23,451 bases of DNA, taken from NCBI GenBank assembly GCA_001800675.1, contig MGVW01000059.1:1-23451 (forward strand). Direction: 5' to 3'. Numbering within the stretch: the first letter of the stretch is position 1; each line of letters starts with the position of its first letter. Positions 8,637-17,007 of this stretch are shown in pieces. The translations under genes were made by a program, and so were the position numbers. Origin of the DNA: Euryarchaeota archaeon RBG_13_57_23. GTDB lineage: Archaea > Thermoplasmatota > Thermoplasmata > UBA10834. The notes beneath the pieces were generated by a model. That model was given only the letters and a program-made list of their open reading frames with translations, did no database searches and had not been told where the DNA came from.

Positions 8637-10178
8637 TCACAGCTGGGGCATGCTCTTGAGCCAGTCGACATCGGAGACGTAGATGTCCCTTATGTCCTTG
8701 AGCCCCCAGCGGAGCATCGCGAGCCTCTCAAAGCCGAGCCCCCATGCGAGCACTGGGTCCTTAACGCCCAGCGGATCGGTGACCTCCGGCCTGAATATGC
8801 CAGCGCCCCCGAGCTCCATCCATTGGCCGTTCCAGTACACTTCGACCTCGAGCGAGGGCTCTGTATACGGGAAATATCCCGGCCTCACCCTGATCTTAGG
8901 TAGGCCCATGCGCTTATAGAACTCCTTCAGGAGGCCGACGAGCATGTCGAAGTTCGCGCCCTCCTCGCAGACGATTCCCTCAACCTGCGTGAATTCCGGA
9001 AGGTGCGTCGAGTCCATGGCCTCGTTCCTGAAGACCCTCCCGATGCAGAACACCTTGAACGGCGGTTTGGGGTGCGCAGCAATGTACCTCACGCTGTTGA
9101 CTGTCGTGTGAGTTCTCAGGAGCGCTCTCTCCGCCTCGAGCCTGCTCCACTTGTACCTCCATCCGAGGGAGCCCGTGTCGCCTCCGTTCTCGTGAACGCG
9201 CTTCACCTTCGCCAGGAGTTCCTCGTCTCCTGATAGGTCGAGCCTCTCCGGGTCTTTGATGTAGAACGTGTCTTGGAGTTCTCTCGCAGGATGGTCCTGC
9301 GCCGTGAACAGGACGTCCATGTTCCAGAAGGCACTCTCCAGGTACTCTCCCCTGACCTCGGTGAATCCCATGTTGAGGAATATCGAGCGGACCATCTCGA
9401 CCTGTGTCGTGAGCGGATGCTTCCGGCCTCCGTGAGTGGTAGGCGCGAATGCGCGGACGTCGTACTGGCGCACCTCGACCTCGCGCCATCTGCCGGATTG
9501 GATGAGTTCGGGAGTGATTTGCGCGACCTCTTCTTTGATTGCCAAGTTCATAGAAGCTATCCTCGCCCCGAGATCCGTGAGGCCGATGGTCCGCGTGGCC
9601 GTGTGCCTCTCGACCACGATGTCCTTGCGCTGCTTCAGCATCTCGATGAGGTCCATCTCGGCCTCGGTTTCCTTCAGCTCTCCCTTGGCCATCCTCTCTA
9701 TCAGTAGCTCGTCTTCTCCCTTCTTGTTCAGCGCCTCCTTTCCTTTGGCATTGAGCGTGATGATCGTGTCTGTCCCGTGCTTCGAGATATCTCCCCATCC
9801 CTTCCTCTTGATCCAGCCGAGGGCTATCGACATCTCCTCGTCCTTGAGCCGGCCGCTCTTCTTGAGATCCGCCATAGAACCCTTGCCTGCGTGAACCTTC
9901 TCAAGCACGTCGATGGCCACTCTCTCGGGGAGAGGCTTTTTCGCGGCCTCCGGGCTCTTGAGTGTGTAGCTCTTCCTAATCACCTCATCTATTGTGACCA
10001 GCCCCTTTGCCTGCAGCCACGACGAAGCGTTCATGACTTCCACGAGCTGAGAGAACGAGCCCAGCCTCTGGATCTCCTCGGGGCTGCCCTTCCTAATGCC
10101 GCCAAGTGCCTTGAGCACCTTCTTCTCGAGGTAGCTGAGCTTGTCCAAAATCTCCTGCTCGGTCATTCGAAGGCTCAT
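8637..10178 (-). CDS. pheS: Phenylalanine--tRNA ligase alpha subunit
   Basis: Catalytic subunit of the class II enzyme that charges tRNA-Phe; it works as an alpha2-beta2 tetramer with PheT. The 513-residue protein has the archaeal/eukaryotic architecture: N-terminal winged-helix DNA/RNA-binding modules (about 1-200) followed by the class II core. Core signatures are the motif 2 region FCIGRVFRNEAMDSTHLPEF and motif 3 AWGLGFERLAMLRWG near the C-terminus. TQVEG, in the active-site region, is also intact. The pheT partner gene is not in the window. Two starts are possible, the ATG at 10176-10178 and one four codons later; a TATA-like TTCATAAA at about 10191-10198 would favour a leaderless start at the second. 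It lies 42 nt downstream of the TrmO-like gene in a translation-related group. Confidence 0.95.
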   Translation of the reverse strand: MSLRMTEQEILDKLSYLEKKVLKALGGIRKGSPEEIQRLGSFSQLVEVMNASSWLQAKGLVTIDEVIRKSYTLKSPEAAKKPLPERVAIDVLEKVHAGKGSMADLKKSGRLKDEEMSIALGWIKRKGWGDISKHGTDTIITLNAKGKEALNKKGEDELLIERMAKGELKETEAEMDLIEMLKQRKDIVVERHTATRTIGLTDLGARIASMNLAIKEEVAQITPELIQSGRWREVEVRQYDVRAFAPTTHGGRKHPLTTQVEMVRSIFLNMGFTEVRGEYLESAFWNMDVLFTAQDHPARELQDTFYIKDPERLDLSGDEELLAKVKRVHENGGDTGSLGWRYKWSRLEAERALLRTHTTVNSVRYIAAHPKPPFKVFCIGRVFRNEAMDSTHLPEFTQVEGIVCEEGANFDMLVGLLKEFYKRMGLPKIRVRPGYFPYTEPSLEVEVYWNGQWMELGGAGIFRPEVTDPLGVKDPVLAWGLGFERLAMLRWGLKDIRDIYVSDVDWLKSMPQL

Positions 10179-10219
10179 CGGGAGAACCGTTTATGAACTT
10201 TTGCGAGGCCTCTGGCTCG

Positions 10220-10612
10220 TCAGTAATCGATTTCGTCTTCGAATGGCTTGATGTCATATACCGGACTGCCGTCGTACGCATCCAAGTCCTTCACGACGAG
10301 GACGTTCTTCTTGACGCTCACGAGCCTGACCAGCGTGAGGCCGATCTTGTTCGGACGCGTGGGGGACCGACTCGCGAACACTCCAACGAGTGGCTTGGAA
10401 GGGTCGTGCATCGGATGGATTTTGAGCTGAGTCTCCCTCAGCCTGTGGAATCCGAAGATGACCCATACGTGCTTGAAGTGATCCAGTTTGTAGAGCCCTT
10501 CAGCATACTTCGGGTCAATGATGATCCTCGACTTGACCTTGGACCAGTCGTCAGGTGTCTTATTCACCCCGTTGCGAACTCTGCCTATGGGCCTGAACTT
10601 CAAGGGCCTCAA
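10220..10612 (-). CDS. TrmO/TsaA-family SAM-dependent tRNA methyltransferase-like protein
   Basis: A protein of about 130 residues. Bacterial TrmO N6-methylates t6A at position 37 of certain tRNAs; archaeal homologues belong to the same fold. Visible signatures are FRPIGRVRN at the N-terminus, ASRSPTRPNKIGLTLVRL in the middle, and DGSPVYDIKPF near the C-terminus, which form the SAM-binding beta-barrel. The open frame extends back to 10723, but that extra stretch is low-complexity Arg/Gly/Lys sequence antisense-free within the trpS coding region and is very likely not translated. I place the start at the TTG at 10610-10612, which overlaps the trpS TGA by 2 nt and is preceded by GAGGGA; a TTG at 10601-10603 is also possible. 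The tight coupling supports translation from the trpS mRNA. Confidence 0.83.
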   Translation of the reverse strand: MRPLKFRPIGRVRNGVNKTPDDWSKVKSRIIIDPKYAEGLYKLDHFKHVWVIFGFHRLRETQLKIHPMHDPSKPLVGVFASRSPTRPNKIGLTLVRLVSVKKNVLVVKDLDAYDGSPVYDIKPFEDEIDY

Positions 10613-11727
10613 TCCCTCACGAAGAAATCCTCGACGACGTCCTCCGCCTTCTCCCTTCTTCTTTGGTGCTCCTCGAGGAACTTCCACACCTTCTCGAACA
10701 GGAGCTGCTTGCACTCGCCGCACATGATCCTGCCGGCCCTACAGTCCGAGTACAGCTTCGCCAACTTCTCGTCGTCGGGTTCGAAGAAGTAGGTGTTGTA
10801 CGCGTGGACCGAGCAGATGTCCGGGTTCCCTCCGAGCTTCTTCTGCTCCTCGACCGACACTCTTCCCCCGGTGAAGGCGTTCCCGATCTTCTTCTTGACA
10901 GTCTTCTTGTCGTCCGTGGTAAAGACTGTAGTATCGGCTTTGCTCGAAGTGGACATCTTCTCTCCGCCTGAGAGCGACGGCATGAGTTTGGCGTGGATGA
11001 GCGCGGGCTTGTAGTATCCAAGGCCTTCCGCGATGTCCCTGGTGATTCTGAAGTGCGGGTCTTGGTCTATTCCGCACGGTATGAGGCACGCGACCTTCTT
11101 CTTCTGCTCCATCGACTCGAGGAAGCACGGGACCGTCTGGATGCTGGTGAAGAATATGCTCCCGATGTTGTTCGAGTTGTCGAAGCCGAAGACCGCCCTG
11201 ATGGTAGAGAAGTTGATCTTCTTGGCCGCCTTGATTGCGGTCGGGTACATGGTCTTGATGTATTCAGTGTCAAGGAAGATGTTGGTCAGCTTGGGATCGA
11301 ACCCGAGCGCGATGATGTCGAGCGCGTTGTCATAGCCCCACTTTCTGGTCTCCTCGAGTGTCAGGTGGTCGTAGAACATGAACTTCTCGTCGTCGGTCAG
11401 CTGGAACCACAGCTTCGCCTTGAAGGTGTCCTGTAGATACTTGCAGAACACCCACGGCATGAGATGGCCGAGGTGTATGGGCCCGGACGGTCCTCTGCCC
11501 GTGTACAGGCTGAACCCGTGACCCTTGTCGTACTCGTTTAGGATCCATTCCAGGTCTCTGTGGGAGTAGAAGATGCCTCGCCTCAGCATGTGGTGGAGGG
11601 GTCCATATTTCCCGAGCCTCTTCAGGAGCCCGTCGTCGATCTTCTTGGTCCCGAACTTCTGGATGAGGAGGTCATAATCTATCTCGCCCGTGACCTGATA
11701 AGGCGTTACAACGAACTCCTCTGGCAT
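10609..11727 (-). CDS. trpS: Tryptophan--tRNA ligase, archaeal/eukaryotic type
   Basis: Charges tRNA-Trp with tryptophan in the cytoplasm. The 372-residue class I synthetase carries the HIGH-type motif as HLGH at 85-88 within GRGPSGPIHLGH, and the KMSKS loop as KMSTS at 257-261. The block IPCGIDQDPHFRITRD around 216-231 is typical of archaeal and eukaryotic TrpRS, as is the N-terminal extension of about 70 residues. The C-terminal helical domain contains C-x2-C-type cysteines (CGEC). The ATG at 11725-11727 has no ribosome binding site, matching a nearly leaderless mRNA. It is the first gene of a probable trpS-trmO-pheS unit. Confidence 0.96.
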   Translation of the reverse strand: MPEEFVVTPYQVTGEIDYDLLIQKFGTKKIDDGLLKRLGKYGPLHHMLRRGIFYSHRDLEWILNEYDKGHGFSLYTGRGPSGPIHLGHLMPWVFCKYLQDTFKAKLWFQLTDDEKFMFYDHLTLEETRKWGYDNALDIIALGFDPKLTNIFLDTEYIKTMYPTAIKAAKKINFSTIRAVFGFDNSNNIGSIFFTSIQTVPCFLESMEQKKKVACLIPCGIDQDPHFRITRDIAEGLGYYKPALIHAKLMPSLSGGEKMSTSSKADTTVFTTDDKKTVKKKIGNAFTGGRVSVEEQKKLGGNPDICSVHAYNTYFFEPDDEKLAKLYSDCRAGRIMCGECKQLLFEKVWKFLEEHQRRREKAEDVVEDFFVRD

Positions 11728-11760
11728 TGAAACACTTGTGATGGGTTAGACCATACGATG

Positions 11761-11767
11761 CTATATG
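11761..11767 (-). promoter_or_regulatory. TATA box of trpS
   Basis: The minus strand reads CATATAG about 37 nt upstream of the trpS ATG, predicting a leader of about 10 nt. That fits the absence of a ribosome binding site. The remainder of the 121-nt gap between trpS and the small winged-helix gene shows no further gene. Confidence 0.5.
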
Positions 11768-11848
11768 TCTTTTTCCAGGCTCTGGCCTCGGACTGGTGTG
11801 GTTTGAAGGCCCCCGGGTGTTCCAGGAGCCGATAGAACAAGTCACAAG

Positions 11849-12118
11849 CTACTGCTTCTGGACGAGGTAATAGCCGGCCGACTTCTCTCTCGCCTTACGT
11901 TTCACGAGACCCTTGGACTGGAGCTCATCAAGCGCTCTCAGAACGAAGTTCTTCGGCGCCTTCGCGAGCCCAACGATTCTTTCTGCGTTGGCCATCTTCT
12001 CCTCAGAGTCTATACCCGCACTCTTCATTGCGTTATAGACCTTCTCCGCGTACATCGAGAGTCCCTCGGGCATTGTGTTCATCTCTGACGACCCCATCCT
12101 GGTCGTCTGGGGCCGCAT
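11849..12118 (-). CDS. Small winged-helix (HTH) protein
   Basis: An 89-residue or shorter protein with no close identity that I recognise. The C-terminal two thirds reads as a winged-helix fold: helix AEKVYNAMKSAG, a second helix with NAERIVGLA, the recognition-type helix APKNFVLRALDELQSKGLV, then a short beta wing KRKAREKSAGYYLV. Archaeal genomes carry many such single-domain regulators or RNA/DNA-binding proteins. The longest frame starts at 12118, but in-frame ATGs at 12095-12097 and 12080-12082 fit better with a TATA-like AAGTATTAAG near 12131-12141, so the N-terminus is uncertain. It is divergent from the secreted protein at 12296. Confidence 0.7.
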   Translation of the reverse strand: MRPQTTRMGSSEMNTMPEGLSMYAEKVYNAMKSAGIDSEEKMANAERIVGLAKAPKNFVLRALDELQSKGLVKRKAREKSAGYYLVQKQ

Positions 12119-12221
12119 TTCTATGGCCCATCTTAATACTTTTCGTGACTGTGATAGAAAAGGTATCGTGCCCTCCCAGCGCGTTCATGTACTGGAACGG
12201 TTTCTGCCTCGTTCGGCAAAG

Positions 12222-12229
12222 TTATATTT
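12222..12229 (+). promoter_or_regulatory. TATA box of the secreted protein gene at 12296
   Basis: TTATATTT predicts a start near 12250. This lies downstream of the TTG that opens the longest frame (12233), so translation should begin at the ATG at 12296 instead. It occupies the 177-nt gap between divergent genes, which otherwise holds only the TATA-like element of the winged-helix gene. Confidence 0.55.
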
Positions 12230-12295
12230 GGCTTGTCCGTGCTCCTATTCTCGAAGGAAGAACAAGGGGGCATCAGATTGCGGAGGGGCTCTAGT

Positions 12296-13210
12296 ATGGT
12301 TCTTGCGGTCGTCTGCCTTTCCGCGGTGCTGCTTTTAGGGTCGTTCCATGTAGCCGCGGTGGAACGGACTAGCGGCGATTTCTACACATATGACTTTGAG
12401 ACCGAGCTTATGGGGATCCGGGTCACTGGCGAGCTGAGATATGAGTTCGAGAAGACAGAAGTCATCTCGTTGGAGGGAACAGATTACGCGGTCAACGTGA
12501 TGAGCATAAGCGGGGAACTCTCTGGGGGAGTGTTGATGATCGACCTGGTCACCGCTACAGTCGACGGGACTGTATACGAGACCAGGGATGGATCGGCACT
12601 TGTGAAGGAGGAACTGACATTCTTCGTCAATACGACATTCGGCACTGGACAGTTCGCCCAAGTGAACACGCTTGTCGAGGAGATTTCCTCGTCCAACAGC
12701 CCTCCCCTCCTCTCGGGATTCGACCCTTCCACTACAGCGTTGGGCGACGAATGGTCAGAGACGGTCATGATCCGCGCAGTGAATTCAACTTGGCTGGACG
12801 GCGTTCTGTGGGGGGACCCTGTCTGGAGGAACCAGACCATCCAGTACGATGTCTCGGTTGATTCCGCAACCGACGACATCACCACCGAGGCGGGCACATT
12901 CGAGTGCATGATGATCACGGTGACGAATGGCGGCGGCGATTCCTTGGTCTATTGGTGGTCTGCGGAGGTAGGTAATTTCGTCAGGATCCACACATACTCA
13001 GACGAGGATGTTGACCCCAGAGAATCCCTTGTACTGACCGACTACCGACACGAGGACTCCGTCAACGTCATGTTGATTGTTGCAATCGGAGGAGCTGTCC
13101 TTGTGGCCTCCATAATTGTTTTGGCCCTGGTCCTTATGATGATGAGGCGAAGGCCTCCGCAACCGGACACATACGAGCCGCAGCTTCAGCTGGGTCCACC
13201 GCAGGACTAA
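12296..13210 (+). CDS. Secreted or surface protein with C-terminal membrane anchor, unknown function
   Basis: A 304-residue protein that I do not recognise. Residues 1-22 form a signal peptide (VLAVVCLSAVLLLGSF, then HVAAVE). The exported domain of about 230 residues is beta-rich and acidic, with several N-glycosylation sequons (NTT, NST, NQT). Near the C-terminus VMLIVAIGGAVLVASIIVLA forms one membrane helix, followed by a positive RRRPP tail in the cytoplasm. The chosen ATG has a GGAGGGG site at about 12281-12287 and lies downstream of the predicted transcript start. The repeated structure with the protein at 19387 (signal, beta-rich domain, C-terminal anchor) is shared architecture, not visible sequence identity. 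It could be a cell-surface binding or envelope protein. Confidence 0.75.
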   Translation: MVLAVVCLSAVLLLGSFHVAAVERTSGDFYTYDFETELMGIRVTGELRYEFEKTEVISLEGTDYAVNVMSISGELSGGVLMIDLVTATVDGTVYETRDGSALVKEELTFFVNTTFGTGQFAQVNTLVEEISSSNSPPLLSGFDPSTTALGDEWSETVMIRAVNSTWLDGVLWGDPVWRNQTIQYDVSVDSATDDITTEAGTFECMMITVTNGGGDSLVYWWSAEVGNFVRIHTYSDEDVDPRESLVLTDYRHEDSVNVMLIVAIGGAVLVASIIVLALVLMMMRRRPPQPDTYEPQLQLGPPQD

Positions 13211-13219
13211 GAGTGAGTA

Positions 13220-13257
13220 GGATTCCCTCAGGAATCCTCGGTGACGGGCGGGCCCGT
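13220..13257 (+). terminator. Two tandem hairpins followed by a T-rich stretch
   Basis: GGATTCC-CTCA-GGAATCC (13220-13237) is a perfect 7-bp stem with a 4-nt loop. ACGGGC-GG-GCCCGT (13244-13257) is a second perfect inverted repeat and is followed by TTATTTAACCC. They start 10 nt after the secreted protein gene and precede the MttB-family promoter. They may terminate the upstream mRNA, although archaeal termination depends mainly on the T-rich part. Confidence 0.4.
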
Positions 13258-13291
13258 TTATTTAACCCTTCTCGAAGGCTTGGAGTTGCGG

Positions 13292-13299
13292 TTTTTATA
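13292..13299 (+). promoter_or_regulatory. TATA box of the MttB-family gene
   Basis: TTTTTATA predicts a start near 13322. The GGTGA site at 13324-13328 and a TTG start at 13333 follow immediately, which argues that the upstream 40 codons of the open frame are not translated. Confidence 0.5.
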
Positions 13300-13332
13300 G
13301 ACGTAGGGATTCACCTCTATGAAGGTGAAGTC

Positions 13333-14796
13333 TTGGCTAGGGCCGTTCTGAACCCGCTCGCAAAGGAACAAGAGGATGCCATTCACGCGGAGTCGATCAG
13401 GATACTCGAGACGGTGGGCATCAAGGTGACCAGCGAGATGGTTCTCGAGATGCTGAGAGACGCGGGCGCTGTCGTGGACATGAAGACCCAGGTCGTCAGG
13501 ATATCGGAGTCTCTGGTCAAGGAGGCGCTGGCCAAATCCCCAAAGGAGTTCGTGATGGCGGGCAGGGACAAGAAGAACGACCTGAAGCTGCCTGCGGAGC
13601 GAGTTCAGGCCTGCAACGACGGTTCCCCTACCGAGGTCTGGGACATCAACACACAGAGCAAACGCAAGTCGACGGCTAGGGATATTGTCGACCTCGCGAT
13701 GGTCTGCGACGCGATGCCAGAGGTGGCGCTGACTTGGCCAGAGGTCATCGCAACGGATCTACCTCCGGAGGTAGGTAATTCGCACGAGTATGTCGCTGCC
13801 CTTTTTGGCACATCCAAGCACATTCAACATGGGGCAGGGAGTGTCACGGACGCGGAATACCTTGTCAAGTTGGCGACAGCGGTGATGGGCTCAGAGAAGG
13901 AGCTCAGAAGGAGACCGATTGTCTCCATCACGCATACGCCGATCACCCCATTGCGCTACGAGAAGGGGGACATCGAGGCCGCGGTGGTGTTCGCCAGGGC
14001 AGGACTCCCCGTGGTGCACCTATCCATGGCCATATCGGGGTCGGTGTCACCAGTGACCCTTGCAGGTACGATCACGCTTGTCAATGCAGAGAACCTCGCA
14101 GGGTTCGTCATAAGCCAGACCGCAGCCGCGGGCGCGCCAGTCCTGTACAGTTCAGAGAGCGGTCCCATGGACATGAGGACCGGGGTGTTCCTGTCTGGTT
14201 CGACCGAGGGTGCTCTGATCAACTCTGCTGGCTGTCAGATGGCCAGGCGTTACAGGATGCCCTGCCAGGTTGGAGGAATCGCAGCATCGGGGACAATGCC
14301 TGGTTATGAGATCGGCTACCAGAAAGCAATAAGCGGGCTCTTGCCCGCACTGGCCGGCGCGGATCAGATAGTCGGTATCGGAGGCTTCGACAGATCTGGG
14401 TGTGAGTCCGTGGAACAGATAGTCATGGACTGCGAGTTGTGGAGGAATGTGATCCGTGTTTGGGAGGGCGTGGCAGTGTCCAAGGAAGCGATGGCTTTCG
14501 ACGCGATCGCTCGTGTGGGCCCAGGAGGATATTTCATGAAGGACATCCACACTCTGAAGCACTTCAAGGGCGAGATAACGCTTCCACGCATAGCGATGAG
14601 GCCGTCAGCTCCAGGAGCGAAGGAGGAGCCAATGCGCCAGGCCGCGAGAGATGAGGCCAGGCGCATCTTGAAGGAGCACAGGCCCTCACCGATCGAGAAG
14701 GGCGCAAGGAGCGAAGTGAAGAGGATCCTCGCGGAATACGACTCCAAGCTCCATGGGAAGCCTGTACCTACCAAGTACTTGGACCATCTGAGCTGA
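13333..14796 (+). CDS. MttB-family (trimethylamine methyltransferase-like) protein, non-pyrrolysine type
   Basis: A 487-residue protein of the MttB superfamily, TIM-barrel enzymes that move a methyl group from a quaternary or tertiary amine to a corrinoid protein. Recognisable features are IHAESIRILETVGIKV near the N-terminus, the GHAGS-like GSVTDAEY, SGSVSPVTLAGTI, and the C-terminal GPGGYFMKDIHTLKH. There is no in-frame TAG, so it lacks pyrrolysine and belongs with the large non-Pyl branch, some members of which demethylate glycine betaine, proline betaine or carnitine. No corrinoid protein or methyltransferase-activating gene is adjacent. The open frame extends to 13213, but promoter and GGTGA ribosome binding site support the TTG at 13333. 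Its 3' end overlaps the convergent trxB gene by 29 nt. Confidence 0.85.
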   Translation: MARAVLNPLAKEQEDAIHAESIRILETVGIKVTSEMVLEMLRDAGAVVDMKTQVVRISESLVKEALAKSPKEFVMAGRDKKNDLKLPAERVQACNDGSPTEVWDINTQSKRKSTARDIVDLAMVCDAMPEVALTWPEVIATDLPPEVGNSHEYVAALFGTSKHIQHGAGSVTDAEYLVKLATAVMGSEKELRRRPIVSITHTPITPLRYEKGDIEAAVVFARAGLPVVHLSMAISGSVSPVTLAGTITLVNAENLAGFVISQTAAAGAPVLYSSESGPMDMRTGVFLSGSTEGALINSAGCQMARRYRMPCQVGGIAASGTMPGYEIGYQKAISGLLPALAGADQIVGIGGFDRSGCESVEQIVMDCELWRNVIRVWEGVAVSKEAMAFDAIARVGPGGYFMKDIHTLKHFKGEITLPRIAMRPSAPGAKEEPMRQAARDEARRILKEHRPSPIEKGARSEVKRILAEYDSKLHGKPVPTKYLDHLS

Positions 14797-15742
14797 ACCC
14801 TGGTTTTCTCATCAGGTACTCGTGCGCGCTCAATGCAGCCTTAGCGCCCTCGCCGGCTGCCACCACGATCTGTTTCTCGTGGACATTGGTTACGTCTCCT
14901 GCCGCGAATATCCCGGGAACGTTCGTTTCGCAGGCGCAGTCTACTTCGACTTCTCCATGCTCGTTGAGATCGATAATGCCTTTCAGGAACTCGCTGTTCG
15001 GTTTCAGGCCAATCTCAACGAATATCCCCTTGACCCTGAGAGTCTCCACGCTCCCGCTGGTCTTGTCCCGTACCCTCAGCCCTTCGACCAGCTTGTCTCC
15101 AAGGAGCTCATCCACGGCGAATCCGATCCTTCTTTCGAGGTTCGGAAGGTTCTCTGCCTTCTCCTTGATGATAGCATCCGCTCGCCAGGGGCTTCTGGAT
15201 ATGCTGTAGACCTTCGAAGCGACATGAGACATCTCGATCACTGCTTGAACTGCCGAGTTGCCTCCCCCAATCACTGCGACTTCGCTGTTCGCGAAAAGTG
15301 GTCCGTCACACGTCGCACAGTACGACAGTCCTCTCCCGATGAGGTTTTTCTCATTGGGAAGTCCGAGCTCTTTCGGTTTCTTCCCCGTAGCGACAATGAC
15401 AGTACGGGCAACGATCTCACGACCTCCTGCAGTTGTGACAGTGAACTGTTCCCCGGTGCTTTTGATTCCAGACACCTCATCAGCGATGATGGGAACTGGG
15501 AACTGCTTGACCTGCTCCTCGAACTTGGCGGTCAACTCTCGACCTGTTATGTACTGATAGCCCATGTAGTTCTCGATGCCGAGGGTCCATGCGACTTGTC
15601 CGCCAATCTCCTTGCTCACGATCGCTGTGGACAGCTTCTTCCTGGCCAAGTATACTGCGGCCGTCATGCCCGCCGGCCCAGCACCGATGATGCAGCAGTC
15701 CACAGTTCCCTGAACCTCGGTAGGGACGTCGAGAGAGTACAT
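14768..15742 (-). CDS. trxB: Thioredoxin reductase (NAD(P)H-dependent flavoprotein disulfide reductase)
   Basis: Transfers electrons from NAD(P)H via FAD and a redox disulfide to thioredoxin or a related partner in the cytoplasm. The 324-residue protein shows the FAD motif GAGPAG at 20-25, the redox centre CATC at 142-145, the nucleotide motif GGGNSA at 159-164, and the FAD-binding GIFAAGDVT near residue 285. Length and order match low-molecular-weight TrxR. The HRRxxxR segment that binds NADPH phosphate in classical enzymes reads SRSPWRAD here, so NADH or another donor is possible. The ATG at 15740-15742 has no ribosome binding site and fits a leaderless mRNA. No thioredoxin gene is adjacent. 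Confidence 0.93.
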   Translation of the reverse strand: MYSLDVPTEVQGTVDCCIIGAGPAGMTAAVYLARKKLSTAIVSKEIGGQVAWTLGIENYMGYQYITGRELTAKFEEQVKQFPVPIIADEVSGIKSTGEQFTVTTAGGREIVARTVIVATGKKPKELGLPNEKNLIGRGLSYCATCDGPLFANSEVAVIGGGNSAVQAVIEMSHVASKVYSISRSPWRADAIIKEKAENLPNLERRIGFAVDELLGDKLVEGLRVRDKTSGSVETLRVKGIFVEIGLKPNSEFLKGIIDLNEHGEVEVDCACETNVPGIFAAGDVTNVHEKQIVVAAGEGAKAALSAHEYLMRKPGFSSDGPSTW

Positions 15743-15766
15743 CGGTCCGGAATTTGTGGTACGCTG

Positions 15767-15774
15767 ATATTATA
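15767..15774 (-). promoter_or_regulatory. TATA box of trxB, predicted leaderless
   Basis: ATATTATA (TATAATAT on the minus strand) is centred about 28 nt upstream of the trxB ATG, so transcription should begin at or next to the start codon. A second TATA-like CAATATAG at about 15781-15788 could serve the divergent aminopeptidase gene on the plus strand, which is otherwise without a clear box. Confidence 0.5.
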
Positions 15775-15857
15775 GTTGTCCAATATAGCTGAAGGCTCGC
15801 CCCTCGACCGCGGAGACAGCCAATCATCCTATGCCACAAACCTTGAAATGAGGCTAT

Positions 15858-17000
15858 GTGAATCAACCCACCAACGGTGCTGCCATGGACACATTCAAGG
15901 GTTCGTATGACAAATCGCTCGTTCGTGCTGCGCGCGCTGTGATGAACGACGTTCTTGCGGTGAGGAAAGGCGAGCGCGTGCTCATGATAGCGAATCCCAG
16001 CAGGGATTCGAGGGAGATTTCGGAAGCTCTCTATGATGTTGTCGTGGAGGTCGGAGCCGTTCCGGTGTTGATGTTCCAGAGGGAAAAAGGACAGTTCGAT
16101 ACCTTGGAGACTGAGGGTGTCAAGGCCATGGAAGCGAGTCCGGACGTCATAATCTCGGTGAGCAAGGACAGGTTGGGAAAGGATCGGTACGGAATGAAGC
16201 ACGGCTACAGAGGGAAAAGAAGGTACAATCACATCTTCGATTTCCTCTACGAAGAGAAGAAGGTGAGGACGTTTTGGTCTCCTGGCGTGACAATAGAAAT
16301 GTTCGCGAGGACGGTCCCTATCGACTACGCTCAGATGCGCAGGGATGGCGTTCGCATGAGTAAGACGATGGCGCTTGCCGAGAGCATCAAGGTGACCGCT
16401 CCCGGAGGCACCGATGTCACTATCGGGATCCGAGGGAGAAAGGCGAAGGAAGATACTGGAGATTTCAGAAAGCCGGGCAAAGGTGGGAACCTTCCATCCG
16501 GCGAAGTGTACATCTCTCCCGAGCTCGGACGGATGAACGGAACAATCGTCTGGGACGGATCGATAGTGACCAACGACGGCGAGATCGTGATCAAGAAACC
16601 GATCTTCGCGGACATCAGAAGCGGCTACATCACGCGGATTTGGGGTGGTTCGGATGCGAAGGAGCTCGAGGATTCGATTAGGACCGGGGAGAGAAAGGCG
16701 ATCGAGGCCGGCAAGAAGGGTGATATGAAGCCAGCAAACGCCAAGCAGTATGCGAGGAATGCGTGGGGCATCGGAGAGCTGGGCATAGGCCTCAACAGGA
16801 AGGCGAGGATAGTCGCCAACATGCTCGAGGACGAGAAGGTCTATGGAACATGCCACTTCGCCATAGGTAGCAACTATGACGGGGACCAGGAAGCGATGAT
16901 TCATCTCGACGGCCTCGTCAAATCGCCGACTATCACTGCGATACGCAAGAACGGCGGCGAACTCCCGATAATGGTCGACGGGAGACTCTGCTGGAAATGA
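15858..17000 (+). CDS. M29-like metallo-aminopeptidase (AmpS / leucyl aminopeptidase family)
   Basis: A 380-residue cytoplasmic exopeptidase that removes N-terminal residues from peptides. The N-terminal half resembles the M29 scaffold (VRKGERVLMI near 36-44). The metal centre is readable: GNLPSGEVYISP with E216, GIGELGIG with E307, GTCHFAIG with H333, and HLDGL with H349 and D351. The two-metal ligand set therefore looks complete. The frame opens with a GTG at 15858 (GAGG upstream); an ATG at 15885 with a GGTG site is a good alternative. It ends 7 nt before the E1-like gene and lies on the same strand, so it is probably the first gene of the ubiquitin-like operon. A role in trimming peptides from tagged proteins is only a context-based inference. 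Confidence 0.83.
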   Translation: MNQPTNGAAMDTFKGSYDKSLVRAARAVMNDVLAVRKGERVLMIANPSRDSREISEALYDVVVEVGAVPVLMFQREKGQFDTLETEGVKAMEASPDVIISVSKDRLGKDRYGMKHGYRGKRRYNHIFDFLYEEKKVRTFWSPGVTIEMFARTVPIDYAQMRRDGVRMSKTMALAESIKVTAPGGTDVTIGIRGRKAKEDTGDFRKPGKGGNLPSGEVYISPELGRMNGTIVWDGSIVTNDGEIVIKKPIFADIRSGYITRIWGGSDAKELEDSIRTGERKAIEAGKKGDMKPANAKQYARNAWGIGELGIGLNRKARIVANMLEDEKVYGTCHFAIGSNYDGDQEAMIHLDGLVKSPTITAIRKNGGELPIMVDGRLCWK

Positions 17001-17007
17001 GTGAATC

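Noticed and set aside
10613..10723. N-terminal extension of the TrmO-like frame (Arg/Gly/Lys-rich)
   Set aside because: It lies entirely within the trpS coding sequence on the same strand in another frame, is low complexity, and has no family match; the TsaA fold begins near FRPIGRVRN.
13213..13332. Upstream 40 codons of the MttB-family open frame
   Set aside because: They overlap a terminator-like hairpin and the likely TATA box, and the predicted transcript starts after them; the family normally begins near the TTG at 13333.
12963..13780. A 15-base exact repeat, CGGAGGTAGGTAATT, at 12963-12977 and 13766-13780
   Set aside because: Both copies lie inside different genes in the same reading phase (E-V-G-N), there is no flanking similarity, and no mobile element signs are present; chance is sufficient.
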